From positions 1 to 7,887 of the forward strand of contig SOIA01000066.1 of the NCBI GenBank assembly GCA_004378665.1: DNA of 7,887 nucleotides, in the 5' to 3' direction. Within the stretch, counting starts at the first letter, position 1. Each line of letters opens with the position of its first letter. This document shows positions 7,663-7,887 of this stretch, piece by piece. The notes under the pieces are model-generated. The model saw only the letters and a program-made list of their open reading frames with translations, was not told the DNA's origin and did not search any database. The translations under genes were made by a program, and so were the position numbers. The DNA comes from Candidatus Aminicenantota bacterium (GTDB lineage: Bacteria; Acidobacteriota; Aminicenantia; Aminicenantales; Aminicenantaceae).

Positions 7663-7887
7663 ATGACTCGAATTCAAGAGAGAAAATGGTTCAAGGCAGG
7701 CATTCTGGTCCTTACGGTCCTGATCGGTACATCGCTGGTCATGTCCCAGGATTGGCTGCCGCGCAAATGGAATACACGGAAGGTAAACCTCAGTTTCAAC
7801 AAATACTATGATTGGCAAGAGGTTGAGCAAGTCCTCCGCAAACTGGAGAAAGCTTTCCCAAAATTTCTGAAGCTCCGGTCCGCCGGC
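7663..7887 (+). CDS. Exported M14 carboxypeptidase-like protein, 3'-truncated by window edge
   Basis: 75 residues are visible and the frame is open to the last base. Start chosen at 7663 from Shine-Dalgarno spacing; the in-frame ATG at 7657 would add two residues. A basic start (R3, R7, K8, K11) and a hydrophobic stretch (about 12-27) form a Sec signal peptide, with a plausible cleavage after VMS (26-28). Residues 47-75 align without gaps to residues 39-67 of the preceding M14-like protein, with 11 of 29 identical, including KY at the start, PK, KL and the final G. That segment is the first helix and strand of the M14 fold, so this is a tandem relative. The zinc motif and all catalytic residues lie beyond the window, so activity cannot be judged. 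It is 17 bases downstream of the previous stop, so almost certainly in the same operon. Confidence 0.82.
   Translation, partial: MTRIQERKWFKAGILVLTVLIGTSLVMSQDWLPRKWNTRKVNLSFNKYYDWQEVEQVLRKLEKAFPKFLKLRSAG

Noticed and set aside
7272..7811. + strand open frame (179 codons) in another frame across the M14 gene junction
   Set aside because: Low-complexity Ser/Arg-rich translation without a ribosome binding site, overlapping motif-bearing coding sequence in the true frame.
7111..7830. Antisense open frame (239 codons) spanning the end of the first and the start of the second M14-like genes
   Set aside because: It crosses two supported genes and their short spacer and shows no family motifs; best explained as a shadow.

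Overview
The window reads entirely on the + strand. It holds four genes in two tightly packed pairs: a 5'-truncated and a complete RND-family efflux permease (1-5540), a 158-base gap, then two M14-type (zinc carboxypeptidase-like) exported proteins (5699-7887), the second cut by the window end. I see no tRNA, rRNA, CRISPR array, insertion sequence, attachment site or origin.

Organism: RND drug/solute pumps of this type (trimeric inner-membrane permease that works with a periplasmic adaptor and an outer-membrane channel) and Sec-exported M14 proteins with Asp-rich loops point to a diderm (Gram-negative) bacterium. Strong AAGGAGG-type ribosome binding sites and mixed codon use of roughly balanced GC are seen. 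The architecture of the M14 protein (acidic DxNxDG loops, NINRNFP motif, C-terminal beta-rich domain) recalls proteins I associate with Acidobacteria, Aminicenantes, Planctomycetes and Bacteroidetes. That taxonomic guess is low confidence and comes from memory of family style, not from a search.

Region 1-5540: two different RND permeases overlap by four bases (ATGA), so they are almost certainly co-transcribed and probably translationally coupled. They may build a mixed trimer, as MdtB and MdtC do, or two alternative homotrimers. The adaptor protein and outer-membrane channel are not here; if they are linked, they lie upstream. In both permeases the usual second Asp of TM4 and the TM10 Lys of AcrB-type pumps are Asn, leaving a single TM4 Asp.

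Region 5541-5698: non-coding, with a perfect TTGACA, short GAGTGC repeats in direct and inverted orientation, and a strong Shine-Dalgarno for the next gene. There is no convincing terminator.

Region 5699-7887: two secreted M14-fold proteins 17 bases apart, each with its own strong ribosome binding site. The first keeps the fold landmarks, but the HxxE zinc motif reads ExxH and the catalytic Glu position reads Asn, so it is either a non-peptidase (pseudoenzyme, binding protein) or an unusual metal site. This is the most interesting point in the window. The second shows only its signal sequence and the first part of the M14 fold, and is recognisably a relative of the first. I do not see a clear new multi-gene system; the odd M14 pair is the best candidate for follow-up.
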